Of a stretch of DNA of 64,000 bases, positions 42,771-51,240 are shown one piece after another. The notes beneath the pieces are model-generated. The model saw nothing but the letters and a program-made list of their open reading frames with translations, was not told the origin of the DNA and searched no databases. Source of the stretch: Deefgea tanakiae (GTDB lineage Bacteria > Pseudomonadota > Gammaproteobacteria > Burkholderiales > Chitinibacteraceae); contig NZ_CP081150.1 in NCBI RefSeq assembly GCF_019665765.1, positions 2,976,001 through 3,040,000 on the forward strand, read 5' to 3'. Numbering within the stretch: position 1 is the stretch's first letter; the number at the start of each line of letters is the position of its first letter. The position numbers and the translations under genes are program-made.

Positions 42771-44283
42771 GATTGGCTCCCTCACTCGCAGCGGTAGGCT
42801 CGGAAGCTTCACGCAGACGGTCATAGCGCTCCGTATTCGCTTGCGGTGCATCCCCTAACTGCAAAGCAGTTTCGGCACTGGCTGTAGCAGGTGGATCATT
42901 CAAGCGCGCGACCACATTCAGAATGTGTTCAATGCTGATGACTCCTGATTCTAAGACCAACTCAACTGCAACGAGCACGGCATCCAATCCGGCCACCGGA
43001 ACGGTGGCCAACACTTGTGCCATTACTTTGTCACCACCGTTGCGCCTTAACAATCCTTGTTTCAGCCGCAACAACGCCGTTGGCATCTCTGTAAATGGCG
43101 CACCATTGCGTAATGCACCAGGCTTGCGACTGATCAGTGGAATGTAATGCTGCCAATCGAAACTGACCTGATGTTTTGCCGGCAGACGATGATGGCAAGC
43201 CACGATTTCATCGTTCACCACAATCGCCACTTGTGTTGAGTACAACCGAACACTTACGCGCTGACGCGCCCATTCACAAGGAACTGAATATCGATTGCAC
43301 GCTACGCTGATCAAACACGTACTGGAAACTCGAGCCAGATGCTCAACGTAACCATCAAACGGGGTCGGCATCGGCATCATTGCCAGTCGCTCTTGCTCCA
43401 ACATTTCAGCAATGCTTAACCCTTTGAACTCAGGATGTTTGAGTTCGTCCCACAAGGCACGACAACGTTCGGCCAGCCAGGCATTCAGCGCTTCAAAGTG
43501 ACTGAATTTAATGCTTTGCGCTTCAAGCCAAATGCGTCGCCGACTATCTTGCACATTCTTTTCAACGACGCCTTTTTCCCAACCAGAGGCGACATTGCAG
43601 AAGTCGGGATCAAACAAGTAGTGCGCGCACATCACAGAGAAACGGGCATTCACAATACGCCCTTTGCCCTTGAGTACCTTATCAACAGCGGTCTTCATAT
43701 TGTCGTAAATGCCGCGTCGTGGCACGCCACCTAGAGCGACAAAGGAGCGGGCATGCGCATCAAATAACATTTCATGACCTTGGCTGGGATAAGCGACCAG
43801 CCAGAAAGCGCGACTGGCACACAACTTCATATGGGAAACTTGAATGCGGCGATAAATGCCACCGATAAGGAGATTCTCTTCGCTCCAATCAAATTGAAAG
43901 GCTTCACCCAAAGCAAACTGCAAGGGCACAAAGCCTTGCGGGGCTTTACCAGCTTTGCCACGCCAAGCACGAACGAAATCGGTGACGCCGCTATAACCCC
44001 CCGAATAGCCCTCAGCTTGGATCTGCTCGAACAACGCTTTGGCGGTGCGACGATTCTGTTTGGCACGGAATGAATCGGCAGTGAGCGCACGTTCTAAAGT
44101 GGCGTGAAATGGAGTGAGTTTGCCGGGCTTATGCTGCCGGATATATTGCGGTTCAGACTTCGAGGTTGGCTTACGAATCCAAGTCCGGATGGTGTTGCGC
44201 GCCAGACCGGTGCGCTTGGTGATTTCGTGCAGCGATAGATTATCGCGAAAATACATCCTGCGGATTTTGCCAATCATTTCCAT
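42763..44283 (-). CDS. istA: IS21 transposase IstA
   Basis: 506 residues. The ATG at 44283 has AAAGG about six bases upstream; a GTG three codons earlier lacks an RBS. An N-terminal HTH ([36 protein letters not shown]) is followed by a DDE integrase core with Asp in [10 protein letters not shown], Asp in [13 protein letters not shown] and Glu in [15 protein letters not shown]. Catalyses cut-and-paste transposition with IstB. Intact, so the IS may be active. Confidence 0.95.
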   Translation of the reverse strand: MEMIGKIRRMYFRDNLSLHEITKRTGLARNTIRTWIRKPTSKSEPQYIRQHKPGKLTPFHATLERALTADSFRAKQNRRTAKALFEQIQAEGYSGGYSGVTDFVRAWRGKAGKAPQGFVPLQFALGEAFQFDWSEENLLIGGIYRRIQVSHMKLCASRAFWLVAYPSQGHEMLFDAHARSFVALGGVPRRGIYDNMKTAVDKVLKGKGRIVNARFSVMCAHYLFDPDFCNVASGWEKGVVEKNVQDSRRRIWLEAQSIKFSHFEALNAWLAERCRALWDELKHPEFKGLSIAEMLEQERLAMMPMPTPFDGYVEHLARVSSTCLISVACNRYSVPCEWARQRVSVRLYSTQVAIVVNDEIVACHHRLPAKHQVSFDWQHYIPLISRKPGALRNGAPFTEMPTALLRLKQGLLRRNGGDKVMAQVLATVPVAGLDAVLVAVELVLESGVISIEHILNVVARLNDPPATASAETALQLGDAPQANTERYDRLREASEPTAASEGANHA

Positions 44284-44360
44284 GGTGATCACCTTTTATC
44301 CTCTGCTCAAGAATTAAGCAGAATAAGTAGAGCACCTGGGTCAATTTTGGATCGGTATAA

Positions 44361-45356
44361 CTAGCTGTAGTGGGTCAATTTTCGGTCGGCGTCAACAGCC
44401 AGTATGTCTTCAGCACGACGGTTTAGTTGGTCTACCTGCAGTGTGATGCCGTGGGCCTGTACCTGATAGCGGATGACATTGCCCAGAAGCTGGTGCTGGC
44501 GAATGGTTGCTGGCAGTGGCGCACTCAGGTGCGCGGAGTATGGCTGTCCCGGAGCTAATATCTGGATCACCTCTGGGCGTATGGCCAGATGGCCATGGGT
44601 TTCCAGCTGCAGCAGGCGGCAGGCTTCGCTTGGTGTTAGCAGGTTGTAGCTACCCATGAAGCGTGCCACGAACTCGGTAGCAGGGCGGGTGTAGATCATC
44701 TCTGCTGAGCCTTCCTGCACGATGTGTCCCTGATCCATCACAAATATACGGTCGGACATGGTCAGGGCCTCTTCCTGATCATGGGTAACAAACACCGTGG
44801 TCAGTGCCAGACGTTGCTGGATATCGCGGATCTGCTCGCGCAGCGATTTGCGGATGCGGGCATCCAGCGCAGACAGGGGCTCATCTAGCAGCAGGATGCG
44901 CGGCTCCACCACCAGCGCCCGCGCTAGCGCAACGCGCTGACGTTGGCCGCCGGATAACTCATGCGGGTAGTGATGTTCTTTACCGCCCAGTGCCACCAGA
45001 CTGATCGTGTCTGCCACCTTGCGGGTAATCTCGCTGGCCGGCAGTTTTTGCAGCTTCAGACCGAAGGCAATGTTCTGCCCCACCGTCATGTTGGGAAACA
45101 GCGCATAGCTCTGGAAGACCATGCCGATGCCACGTTTTTGCGGTGCGGTATGGGTAATGTCTTCACCGCCGACGCGAATACAGCCAGCATCGATGTTTAT
45201 GAGTCCGGCCAAGCTGCGCAGCAGCGTAGATTTGCCGCAGCCACTAGGGCCCAGCAGGGTGACGAACTCCCCTTTCTGTAGCGAAAAGTTGATGTCCTGA
45301 AAAATGGTGGCGGTGCCGTACTTCTTGGCCAGTCCGCTAGCTTCGACGTAACTCAT
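44361..45356 (-). CDS. Phosphonate-type ABC transporter ATP-binding protein (PhnT-like), 3' end replaced by IS
   Basis: 331 residues. Walker A is GPSGCGKST, the signature LSGGQRQRVALARAL, Walker B ILLLDEPLSALD and the H-loop VTHDQEEAL, plus a TOBE-like C-terminal region (LAIRPEVIQIL). This is the PotA/FbpC-like ATPase type used in putative 2-aminoethylphosphonate importers. The last codons (DADRKLTHYS) are read from the IS21 end starting at 44397, so the natural C-terminus is missing. The ATPase core is whole; activity may survive. It lies 11 bases after the permease gene of the same operon. Confidence 0.85.
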   Translation of the reverse strand: MSYVEASGLAKKYGTATIFQDINFSLQKGEFVTLLGPSGCGKSTLLRSLAGLINIDAGCIRVGGEDITHTAPQKRGIGMVFQSYALFPNMTVGQNIAFGLKLQKLPASEITRKVADTISLVALGGKEHHYPHELSGGQRQRVALARALVVEPRILLLDEPLSALDARIRKSLREQIRDIQQRLALTTVFVTHDQEEALTMSDRIFVMDQGHIVQEGSAEMIYTRPATEFVARFMGSYNLLTPSEACRLLQLETHGHLAIRPEVIQILAPGQPYSAHLSAPLPATIRQHQLLGNVIRYQVQAHGITLQVDQLNRRAEDILAVDADRKLTHYS

Positions 45357-45367
45357 GGTATGTCATC

Positions 45368-46138
45368 CTATTTGCTGAAACGGGCGGTGAGCCATGTCAG
45401 GAACAATGTGAACAGGAAGTAGCTCATGACGATGGCACTGGTGAAGTGGCCGCTCGTCTGACGCATGTTGTAGAGGTAGACCTGCAGGGTTTCGTAGTTG
45501 GAACCTGCTAGCAGGTTTGCAAACACGAAGTCTCCCAATAGGAAGGAAAACGCCAGGAACAGGGAAGCCATCAGGCCCTTGCGCAGGTTGGGCAGAATCA
45601 CCAGCAAAAAGGCAATAGAGGTGCTGGCGCCTAGCAAATGTGCAGCATCCATCAGTTCGCGTACATTGATACTGCTCAGGCTGTTTGCCAGCGAGCGGTA
45701 CATGAACGGCAGGGCGATGGTGAAATAGCAGCCAACTAGGATCCATGGCGTGCCGGTGATGTTCAGCGGCCCATCGGCATAGATGTTCAATAAACCCACC
45801 GAGGTCACCACTGGCGGCACCGCGAACGGAATCAGGATCAGTGCGTTCATCAGCTTGTCCAGTGCGGGAAAGTGGTAAAACACCACGAACACGGCCGGCA
45901 CAATGATCAGCGTGCTCAGCAGCAGAGTGCCTAGGCACACCGCCAGCGAACGTCCGAAGGCGGCTAGGAAGGCGCTGTCCTGCCACAGCTGCAGATACCA
46001 AACCAGCGACAGGTCATCCGGCAGGATGGTGGCGCTCCAGTGTTCTGAGAACGAATACAACAAGGTGGCGAGCACCGGCACGGTTAGCAGCACGATCAGC
46101 ATGGTGACCACGCCACGGTGATAGATATCAGCGCGCAT
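45368..46138 (-). CDS. ABC transporter permease (PhnV-like)
   Basis: 256 residues with six membrane helices and the inner-membrane-component (BPD) loop ELMDAAHLLGASTSIAFLLVILPNLRKGL, which contacts the ATPase. It overlaps the preceding permease gene by 11 bases. With its partner permease and the binding protein it forms a type I importer of the iron/phosphonate/spermidine class. Substrate 2-aminoethylphosphonate by context of operon type, not by direct sequence evidence. Confidence 0.88.
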   Translation of the reverse strand: MRADIYHRGVVTMLIVLLTVPVLATLLYSFSEHWSATILPDDLSLVWYLQLWQDSAFLAAFGRSLAVCLGTLLLSTLIIVPAVFVVFYHFPALDKLMNALILIPFAVPPVVTSVGLLNIYADGPLNITGTPWILVGCYFTIALPFMYRSLANSLSSINVRELMDAAHLLGASTSIAFLLVILPNLRKGLMASLFLAFSFLLGDFVFANLLAGSNYETLQVYLYNMRQTSGHFTSAIVMSYFLFTLFLTWLTARFSK

Positions 46139-47018
46139 GGCGAACTCCTTTCTTTAGTAGCCACTGGTTGACGATAGTGACAAGCAGCAACATCAGCATC
46201 AGCAAGACCGACAGTGCGGCGGCCATGTTCGGCTCCAGCAAGATGTCACCGGAAATCAGGCTGGCAATACGCACCGTGATCAAGTTGAAGTTGCCCTGCG
46301 TCAGCGCATAGGCACTGGCATAGGCGCCGATGGCATTGGCAAATAGCAGTATGAAGGTGCCGAAGATGGTCGGGGCCAGCACTGGCAGGCCGACGTAGTA
46401 CCAGTACTGCCAGAGCTTGGCGCCCAGTAGTGAGGCGGCAGCCTGCCAGTCATCATCTAACGAATCGAATGCCGGATACAGCAACAGTACTCCCAGCGGA
46501 ATCTGGAAGTAGGTGTAGATCAGGATCAAGCCGTTGCTGGAGTAGAGGCGGAGGCCCTCGATCAGACCCCACTTGCGCAGCAACAGGGTTAGTGCGCCAT
46601 TGGTGCCTACCAGAATGATGAAGGCGAAGGCGAGAGGTACGCCGGTGAGGTTGCTGGTCATGTTGGTAATGGATACCACCAGTCGGCGCAACCGGCCAGA
46701 AATACGGCGCAACGACGCTGCCCCCAGTAGCGAAATCACCAGCCCGATAATGCTAGACCACACGGAAATGCGCAGGCTGTTGTCAAAGGCCTGGCGATAG
46801 AACGGTGACGACAGTATGTCGCTGTAGTTGGCCAGCGACAGGCCCTGCTCGCTCTGCACACTGTTGAGTAGCACCCACCCCATCGGCGCCAAGCAGAATA
46901 GGGTCAGCATGATGAAGAAAGGGAGCAGCAGCAGGGCCGCCGGCCAGTGCCGCCGCCAGCCGTGAGGCAGCAGTGGCACTGCCGCTTGGCTGCCAAGGGG
47001 GATCGAAGTAGTTTTCAT
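46128..47018 (-). CDS. ABC transporter permease (PhnU-like)
   Basis: 296 residues, six membrane helices, with the EAA-type loop DDDWQAAASLLGAKLWQYWYYVGLPVLAP. The N-terminal basic cytoplasmic stretch precedes helix 1. Overlaps the phosphatase-like gene by four bases (ATGA) and the second permease by 11, so it is in one tight operon. Pairs with the PhnV-like permease. Confidence 0.88.
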   Translation of the reverse strand: MKTTSIPLGSQAAVPLLPHGWRRHWPAALLLLPFFIMLTLFCLAPMGWVLLNSVQSEQGLSLANYSDILSSPFYRQAFDNSLRISVWSSIIGLVISLLGAASLRRISGRLRRLVVSITNMTSNLTGVPLAFAFIILVGTNGALTLLLRKWGLIEGLRLYSSNGLILIYTYFQIPLGVLLLYPAFDSLDDDWQAAASLLGAKLWQYWYYVGLPVLAPTIFGTFILLFANAIGAYASAYALTQGNFNLITVRIASLISGDILLEPNMAAALSVLLMLMLLLVTIVNQWLLKKGVRHAR

Positions 47019-47824
47019 GACAAAAGTAGTTCCGGTTGGTGCTGTTTTGTGTGGTCAAGTCCAAGCAGATCAGCGACAAGACCGCACAGCTCGGTCTGTT
47101 GCACACGGATATCCGGCTGTTTGCTGAAACGTTGGCCGATCACGAAAAGCGGTATTAGCCTTTCTTCAGGCAGCAGGCCGCCATGGCTGCCGTCTTGGTT
47201 CATGCCGTGATCACTGGTGACCAGCACTTGATAGCCTGCGGCTAACCATTTGGGCAGGTATTCGGCCAGTAGTTTGTCAAAGCGCCGTGCCGAATTACGA
47301 TACTGTGCACTGTCGTAACCGTAGCGGTGTCCGGCCACGTCGGTCTCCATTGGGTGTACCAATAGCAAGTCTGGGTGGTGTTTCAATCGCAGTGCTTCTG
47401 CGTCCAGCAGTAAGTGGTCATCAGGGTAGTCCTCACCGTGGTAAAACACGCCATGCTGAATTGGTAGCTGGCTGTCGTCGGTGAAGCGGTCGCGCACGGC
47501 AACGTAAGGTGCTCGGTTGTATAGTTCTGCTATCCAGTGATAGGCCGCCGCGGCAGTGGTCAGACCAGCATCGCGAGCCATATGAAAAATACTTTGCTGG
47601 CTGGATGATGGGTTGGCGTAGTTGTGCACGATGCCGCTGTGCACGGGTGCCACGCCAGTGAAAATGCATTCATACAACGGGCGCGACAGCGATGGCAGTT
47701 CGCACCGTAGCTGATAGAGACCAGCCTGACCCGCCTCGCATAAGCCCTGTAGGTACCCCATGCCGTCATGGGCTACCTGCCAAGCTAGTCCGTCGATCAA
47801 TATCAGAATTACCTTGCTGGTCAT
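47015..47824 (-). CDS. Alkaline-phosphatase-superfamily hydrolase in a phosphonate operon
   Basis: 269 residues with no signal peptide. Metal-binding and nucleophile motifs of the phosphodiesterase/nucleotide-pyrophosphatase branch are present: VILILIDGL (Asp), CELPSLSRPLYECIFTG (likely Ser nucleophile), HPMETDVAGHRYG (Asp, His), VTSDHGMNQDGSHGG (Asp-His, His). At about 270 residues it is short for the family. Sitting in a phosphonate import operon it may split a phosphonate or phosphate ester, for example like a phosphonoacetate hydrolase, but the exact reaction is unknown. No PhnW or PhnX gene is nearby. Confidence 0.8.
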   Translation of the reverse strand: MTSKVILILIDGLAWQVAHDGMGYLQGLCEAGQAGLYQLRCELPSLSRPLYECIFTGVAPVHSGIVHNYANPSSSQQSIFHMARDAGLTTAAAAYHWIAELYNRAPYVAVRDRFTDDSQLPIQHGVFYHGEDYPDDHLLLDAEALRLKHHPDLLLVHPMETDVAGHRYGYDSAQYRNSARRFDKLLAEYLPKWLAAGYQVLVTSDHGMNQDGSHGGLLPEERLIPLFVIGQRFSKQPDIRVQQTELCGLVADLLGLDHTKQHQPELLLS

Positions 47825-47833
47825 GGCCGTTCC

Positions 47834-48883
47834 TTATTGAATGTTCACCATGACCATTTCCTGCCATTGGCGCGGCAGCTTCTTGGTCGAGTCTTCCCAA
47901 GCGGCGAAGTCGCGGATCGGTTTGGCCGACAGGTACTGGCTGGCTGGCAGCAGTTTGGCCTGCACGTCAGCTGGGATTGCCACCTTGCTGCGGATTGGTC
48001 GGGCATAACCGCGTGCCAGATTGATCTGGCCGGCATCGCTCAGTACATATTCACGCACCAGCTTAGCCGCATTCGGGTTCTTGGCGTATTTGTTGATGAT
48101 TGTGGTGTAGCCGGTGGTGACCGAGCCGTCGGTCGGAATGCTCACCGTGAAACGCTTGCTGTCGATGCGGTCGCGATAGCTCAGTGAAGTGAAGTCCCAC
48201 AGGATGCCCACTTCGATCTCGCCCCTTTCCAGATTGGCTAGGCTCGGGTCGATCAGCGACAAGCGGCCCTGCTTGGCCAACTGGCTGAAGAGCTCCAGCG
48301 CCGGCTTCAGGTTTTTCTCGTTACCGCCACGCGCCAGCGCCGCCGCTAGTACAGCGCTGTTGGCACGGGCGGATACTCCCACGGCCCCCAACGTCACCTT
48401 GTATTTACCTTTTAGCAGGTCGTCCCAAGACTTGGGGGGCTCTTTCACTAACTGCTTGTTGGTAATGAAGGAAATGGTGCCGGTATAGGCTAGCACCCAG
48501 TGGCCGTCCTTATCCTTTGCCCAGGCAGGGATTTCGTCCCAGGTGCTGGGCTTGTATGGTTGGGTTAGCCCTTTTTGCAAGGCAATCGGACCAAAAGTGT
48601 GGCCTACATCGCCGATATCCGCGGTGGCATTGGTCTTCTCAGCCTCGAACTTAGCTAGCTCTTCAGCCGAGCTTATATCGGTGTCGCGGTGACTCAGGCC
48701 ATATTTCTGGGTGATTTGCGCCCAAGTATCTTTCCAATTGGCCCAGTCATCTGGCATGCCCACGCTATACACAGCGCCTTCATTCTTGGCAGCCTGGATC
48801 AGGGAAGAGAGGTTCTCCGCATTGGCATGCGCCACACAGAGGCAGAGCGCACTAGATACGATGCTAACAAGTAAATTTCTCAT
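47834..48883 (-). CDS. Phosphonate/iron-type ABC substrate-binding protein (PhnS-like)
   Basis: 349 residues. Signal peptide MRNLLVSIVSSALCLCVAHANA, then ENLSSLIQAAKNEGAVYSVGMPDDWANWKDTW, typical of family 1 binding proteins of the Fbp/PhnS type. TYTGTISFITNKQLVKEPPKSWDDLLKGKYKVTLGAVG follows. First gene of the five-gene importer operon, divergent from the GntR regulator. The neighbours support 2-aminoethylphosphonate-like ligands. Confidence 0.87.
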   Translation of the reverse strand: MRNLLVSIVSSALCLCVAHANAENLSSLIQAAKNEGAVYSVGMPDDWANWKDTWAQITQKYGLSHRDTDISSAEELAKFEAEKTNATADIGDVGHTFGPIALQKGLTQPYKPSTWDEIPAWAKDKDGHWVLAYTGTISFITNKQLVKEPPKSWDDLLKGKYKVTLGAVGVSARANSAVLAAALARGGNEKNLKPALELFSQLAKQGRLSLIDPSLANLERGEIEVGILWDFTSLSYRDRIDSKRFTVSIPTDGSVTTGYTTIINKYAKNPNAAKLVREYVLSDAGQINLARGYARPIRSKVAIPADVQAKLLPASQYLSAKPIRDFAAWEDSTKKLPRQWQEMVMVNIQ

Positions 48884-49175
48884 GACATTTCCTTTGGTCT
48901 AGTCCAGATTTTAACGGCGAATGAACTTTAGCTCAGTGGCTTTCTGGGTGTCAATCTTGCCTTATGTTTTATTTGCATAATTAGTTACGTTTTTGTTGTG
49001 TTTATGTTTTTTAACTTGCTGATTATTATTGATAAAAAATTATTTACGGTTGTATGATTTTTCATGTAAATTCAGAAGGTGAATAGATGTTTTGTTGTCT
49101 TAGTTTGTCTTTGAAATTTCACTGTATTGTGATAAATTTGTCATCTATTTGAAATGTGGAGTAGTCCAATTGATC
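48884..49175. promoter_or_regulatory. Divergent promoter region of the phosphonate operon
   Basis: About 290 very A/T-rich bases between the binding-protein gene (minus) and the GntR regulator (plus), far richer in A/T than the genes on either side. It must carry both promoters and the regulator's operator. I could not single out a reliable palindrome. Confidence 0.45.
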
Positions 49176-49922
49176 ATGTTTGAACGTAACACCACTCTGG
49201 CTACGCAAATCAGGCAGTCGCTAGAGATGCAGATTGATAGCAAACTACTGGTCGCGGGCACCAAACTGCCATCTGAGCGAGAGCTTTCCGAGCTGTTCGA
49301 TACCACGCGGACAACAGTCAAAGAAGCACTGCTGGCGATGGAGGCTGAAGGGCGTATTTATTGTGAAGACCGCCGCGGCTGGTTTGTCGCCCCTCCCAGG
49401 CTGGTATACAACCCCCTGTACCGCTCTCCCTTTCACCAGATAGTTACCGAACAGAAACGGCAGCTGGAAACACTAGTGTTGTCATCGCGAACCATTGTGG
49501 CGACACCGGCACTGTGCCAAGAGTTGGCCTTGCCAACTCTATCGCGGATAACCGAGGTCACGCGGCTACGCAAGCTGGATGGGCGCGTGGTACTACTGGC
49601 TAGGCACTTTTTGAAGCCTGAGCGCTTTCCCGGCATTTTGGAGCACGATCTAAGCCAGTCATTGACCTCTCTTTACGAGCAGCAATATGGTGTGCGTTAT
49701 GGCCGCTCCCGATTCGAAATCAATCCCACAGCCGCGTGGGGTGAGGTGGCGCAGGCGCTGATGCTGGCCGAAGGCAGTCCGATTTTGTTGATTTCCTGCG
49801 TCAACTATGACCAATATGGCGAGATTATCGATTGTGACTATGAGTACTGGCGTCACGATGCTGTACGGATTTTGGTTGATAGCCAGGAGTTAGAGCGAAT
49901 GAAGGCAAATGCGTTGATTTGA
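49176..49922 (+). CDS. GntR/UTRA-type regulator of phosphonate uptake (PhnR-like)
   Basis: 248 residues from the ATG at 49176; the longer TTG frame at 49149 lacks an RBS at proper spacing. N-terminal winged helix (LVAGTKLPSERELSELFDTTRTTVKEALLAMEAEGRIYCEDRRGWFV) and C-terminal UTRA ligand-binding domain (about 80-240, with LYRSPFHQIVTEQKRQLETLV). The layout and the position next to the importer match PhnR, the regulator of 2-aminoethylphosphonate genes. Likely controls the divergent operon. Confidence 0.85.
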   Translation: MFERNTTLATQIRQSLEMQIDSKLLVAGTKLPSERELSELFDTTRTTVKEALLAMEAEGRIYCEDRRGWFVAPPRLVYNPLYRSPFHQIVTEQKRQLETLVLSSRTIVATPALCQELALPTLSRITEVTRLRKLDGRVVLLARHFLKPERFPGILEHDLSQSLTSLYEQQYGVRYGRSRFEINPTAAWGEVAQALMLAEGSPILLISCVNYDQYGEIIDCDYEYWRHDAVRILVDSQELERMKANALI

Positions 49923-50773
49923 CACATGACTCACTGTGCAGCTTTTAAGAGAAGAAAATTGGCTTCTAGATTAGTTTCGCTCCTGGCGCGAGTGCAGTAT
50001 GGATATTCCAGAAGATGGCAGATGTAGAGGAGGGACTGACTTTAAAAGCAGCTTTAACATTTAGGGGCGTGATCGTAGATAGCACAAGTCATACCGAGGT
50101 TTACTGCTAAATATAGATACTAAAGCTGATGAAATAATCTACCAAAAATGATGCTTGAGATGTCCGTTAAGGCCGAAGTGTAGATGCCGAAGGTTGAAAA
50201 ACAAGAGGCTGCTAACCATCTGGTAGCTGCCTTCATCAGTTCAAGCTCAAGTCAGAATGTCCGGCCTAGTCAATCAAAACCCCTGAACCCAAGGCAGCAA
50301 GAATTCTGGGTACCAGCACGTATAAAACAAATACGAGTAAAGTGACTGTTTATAAGCAGCGGAGGAACCCGAAAAAAAGCACCACGATTTAAGCCATATA
50401 AAACAATGACTTGCACTTATTTTTATTTATGATCACGTTACGTTTAAGGTGACGGTTTATAGGCAGCTCTGGAGTTAAAAAAGAAAATAATAAAATAAAT
50501 CCATATGAAACAATAGCTTGCGGTTCATCTGATTGTTTAATATGTTAAGGCGCAATGAATGTTCTGAACTCATGCCAGAAGTGTGTCGCCGAGGCCGGTG
50601 CGTGTGAATGCAAATCCAAGGCAATGAAGATGCTTTGGACTTGGCAATAAGACAGAGAGCTACTGGCAATTACTAACAATCGTTTAAAACCCTACCCGCA
50701 ACCATTCTGGTCACTTTGAATTGATCATACACGTTCAGACCAAATAACTGCTTACCTGTAAGGATGAATTTCA
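49923..50773. other. Long gene-free stretch with an imperfect tandem repeat
   Basis: About 850 bases without a convincing gene. The only notable structure is a repeat of about 73 bases (50342-50414 and 50449-50521) sharing GTGAC-GTTTATA-GCAGC at the start and CCATAT-AAACAAT--CTTGC at the end. It has the look of decayed mobile-element DNA. Confidence 0.5.
50342..50521. repeat. Two imperfect direct repeats, 107-base period
   Basis: Unit 1 starts GTGACTGTTTATAAGCAGC and unit 2 GTGACGGTTTATAGGCAGC. Both continue through an A-rich middle to CCATATAAAACAATGACTTGC / CCATATGAAACAATAGCTTGC. They could be ends of a vanished element or binding sites. Confidence 0.55.
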
Positions 50774-51046
50774 ATGACCATGCCACATGAACGTACATTA
50801 TCGATGTTGAAAACACTGGAACTGCTCAATGAACTTGCGAATAGAGCCGATATTCATATTCCAGAAGAAATTAGAATTCGAGCTCAGCGATTGATTCGCC
50901 ATTTTCCTCGTGGTCGAGAAGTTAAACTCCTAGCTGTATACATGGAACAGAACATTGCGGCCCCCCAATTATTTTGCAGCACAGAACCAGGGAACAGCAA
51001 AAGTCTTGAATCAGCATTCTTATGTGTTAAAAAGCTTGATTACTAA
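50774..51046 (+). CDS. BPSL0761-family protein
   Basis: 90 residues: MTMPHERTLSMLKTLELLNELANR, then IPEEIRIRAQRLIRHFP. The MTMPxERTxAL start and the ARHFP/IRHFP motif are the hallmarks I know for BPSL0761-family proteins, small cytoplasmic proteins of unknown function widespread in Betaproteobacteria and on their mobile elements. AAGGA lies nine bases before the ATG. The C-terminal third looks unrelated to the usual family tail. Confidence 0.65.
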   Translation: MTMPHERTLSMLKTLELLNELANRADIHIPEEIRIRAQRLIRHFPRGREVKLLAVYMEQNIAAPQLFCSTEPGNSKSLESAFLCVKKLDY

Positions 51047-51090
51047 AAATATCTAGCGGTTTTAGATATATCTAAATTCCCTAGATATTT
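51047..51090. terminator. Nested palindromes after the BPSL0761-family gene
   Basis: Outer inverted repeat AAATATCTAG ... CTAGATATTT encloses a perfect 16-bp palindrome TTTAGATATATCTAAA (51061-51076), followed by TTTAG. A/T-rich, so a terminator or a protein-binding site are both possible. Confidence 0.45.
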
Positions 51091-51240
51091 TTAGATATGT
51101 GAGTGCTTCAATGATTTTGCATTGTGCCGGCTTTCCAACCGAATTTGCCAAAAGACCTCGGTATTCTCAATGGTCTTCAGTGCTCTTTTGCTTTTCGGAG
51201 GACAAATCTTTGTAATTTATTGTCGCCCCAAGACTAAACT

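Larger units (their letters stand above)
41827..44397 (-). mobile_element. IS21-family insertion sequence, complete
   Basis: 2571 bases. The ends are inverted repeats: the left reads TGTTCGCGCCGATTGAAAT... and the right, on the other strand, TGTTGACGCCGACCGAAAA.... Each end holds two copies of a GAAATTTGACCCA-type repeat, the multiple terminal binding sites of IS21 elements. It encodes istA and istB. The bases outside the ends (TTCAAT left, GCCAGT right) show no target duplication, so flanking DNA may have been lost or rearranged after insertion. The right end supplies the last codons of the neighbouring ABC ATPase gene. Confidence 0.9.

Noticed and set aside
50475-50669. 64-residue minus frame
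   Set aside because: A/T-rich chance frame covering one unit of the direct repeat; no RBS.
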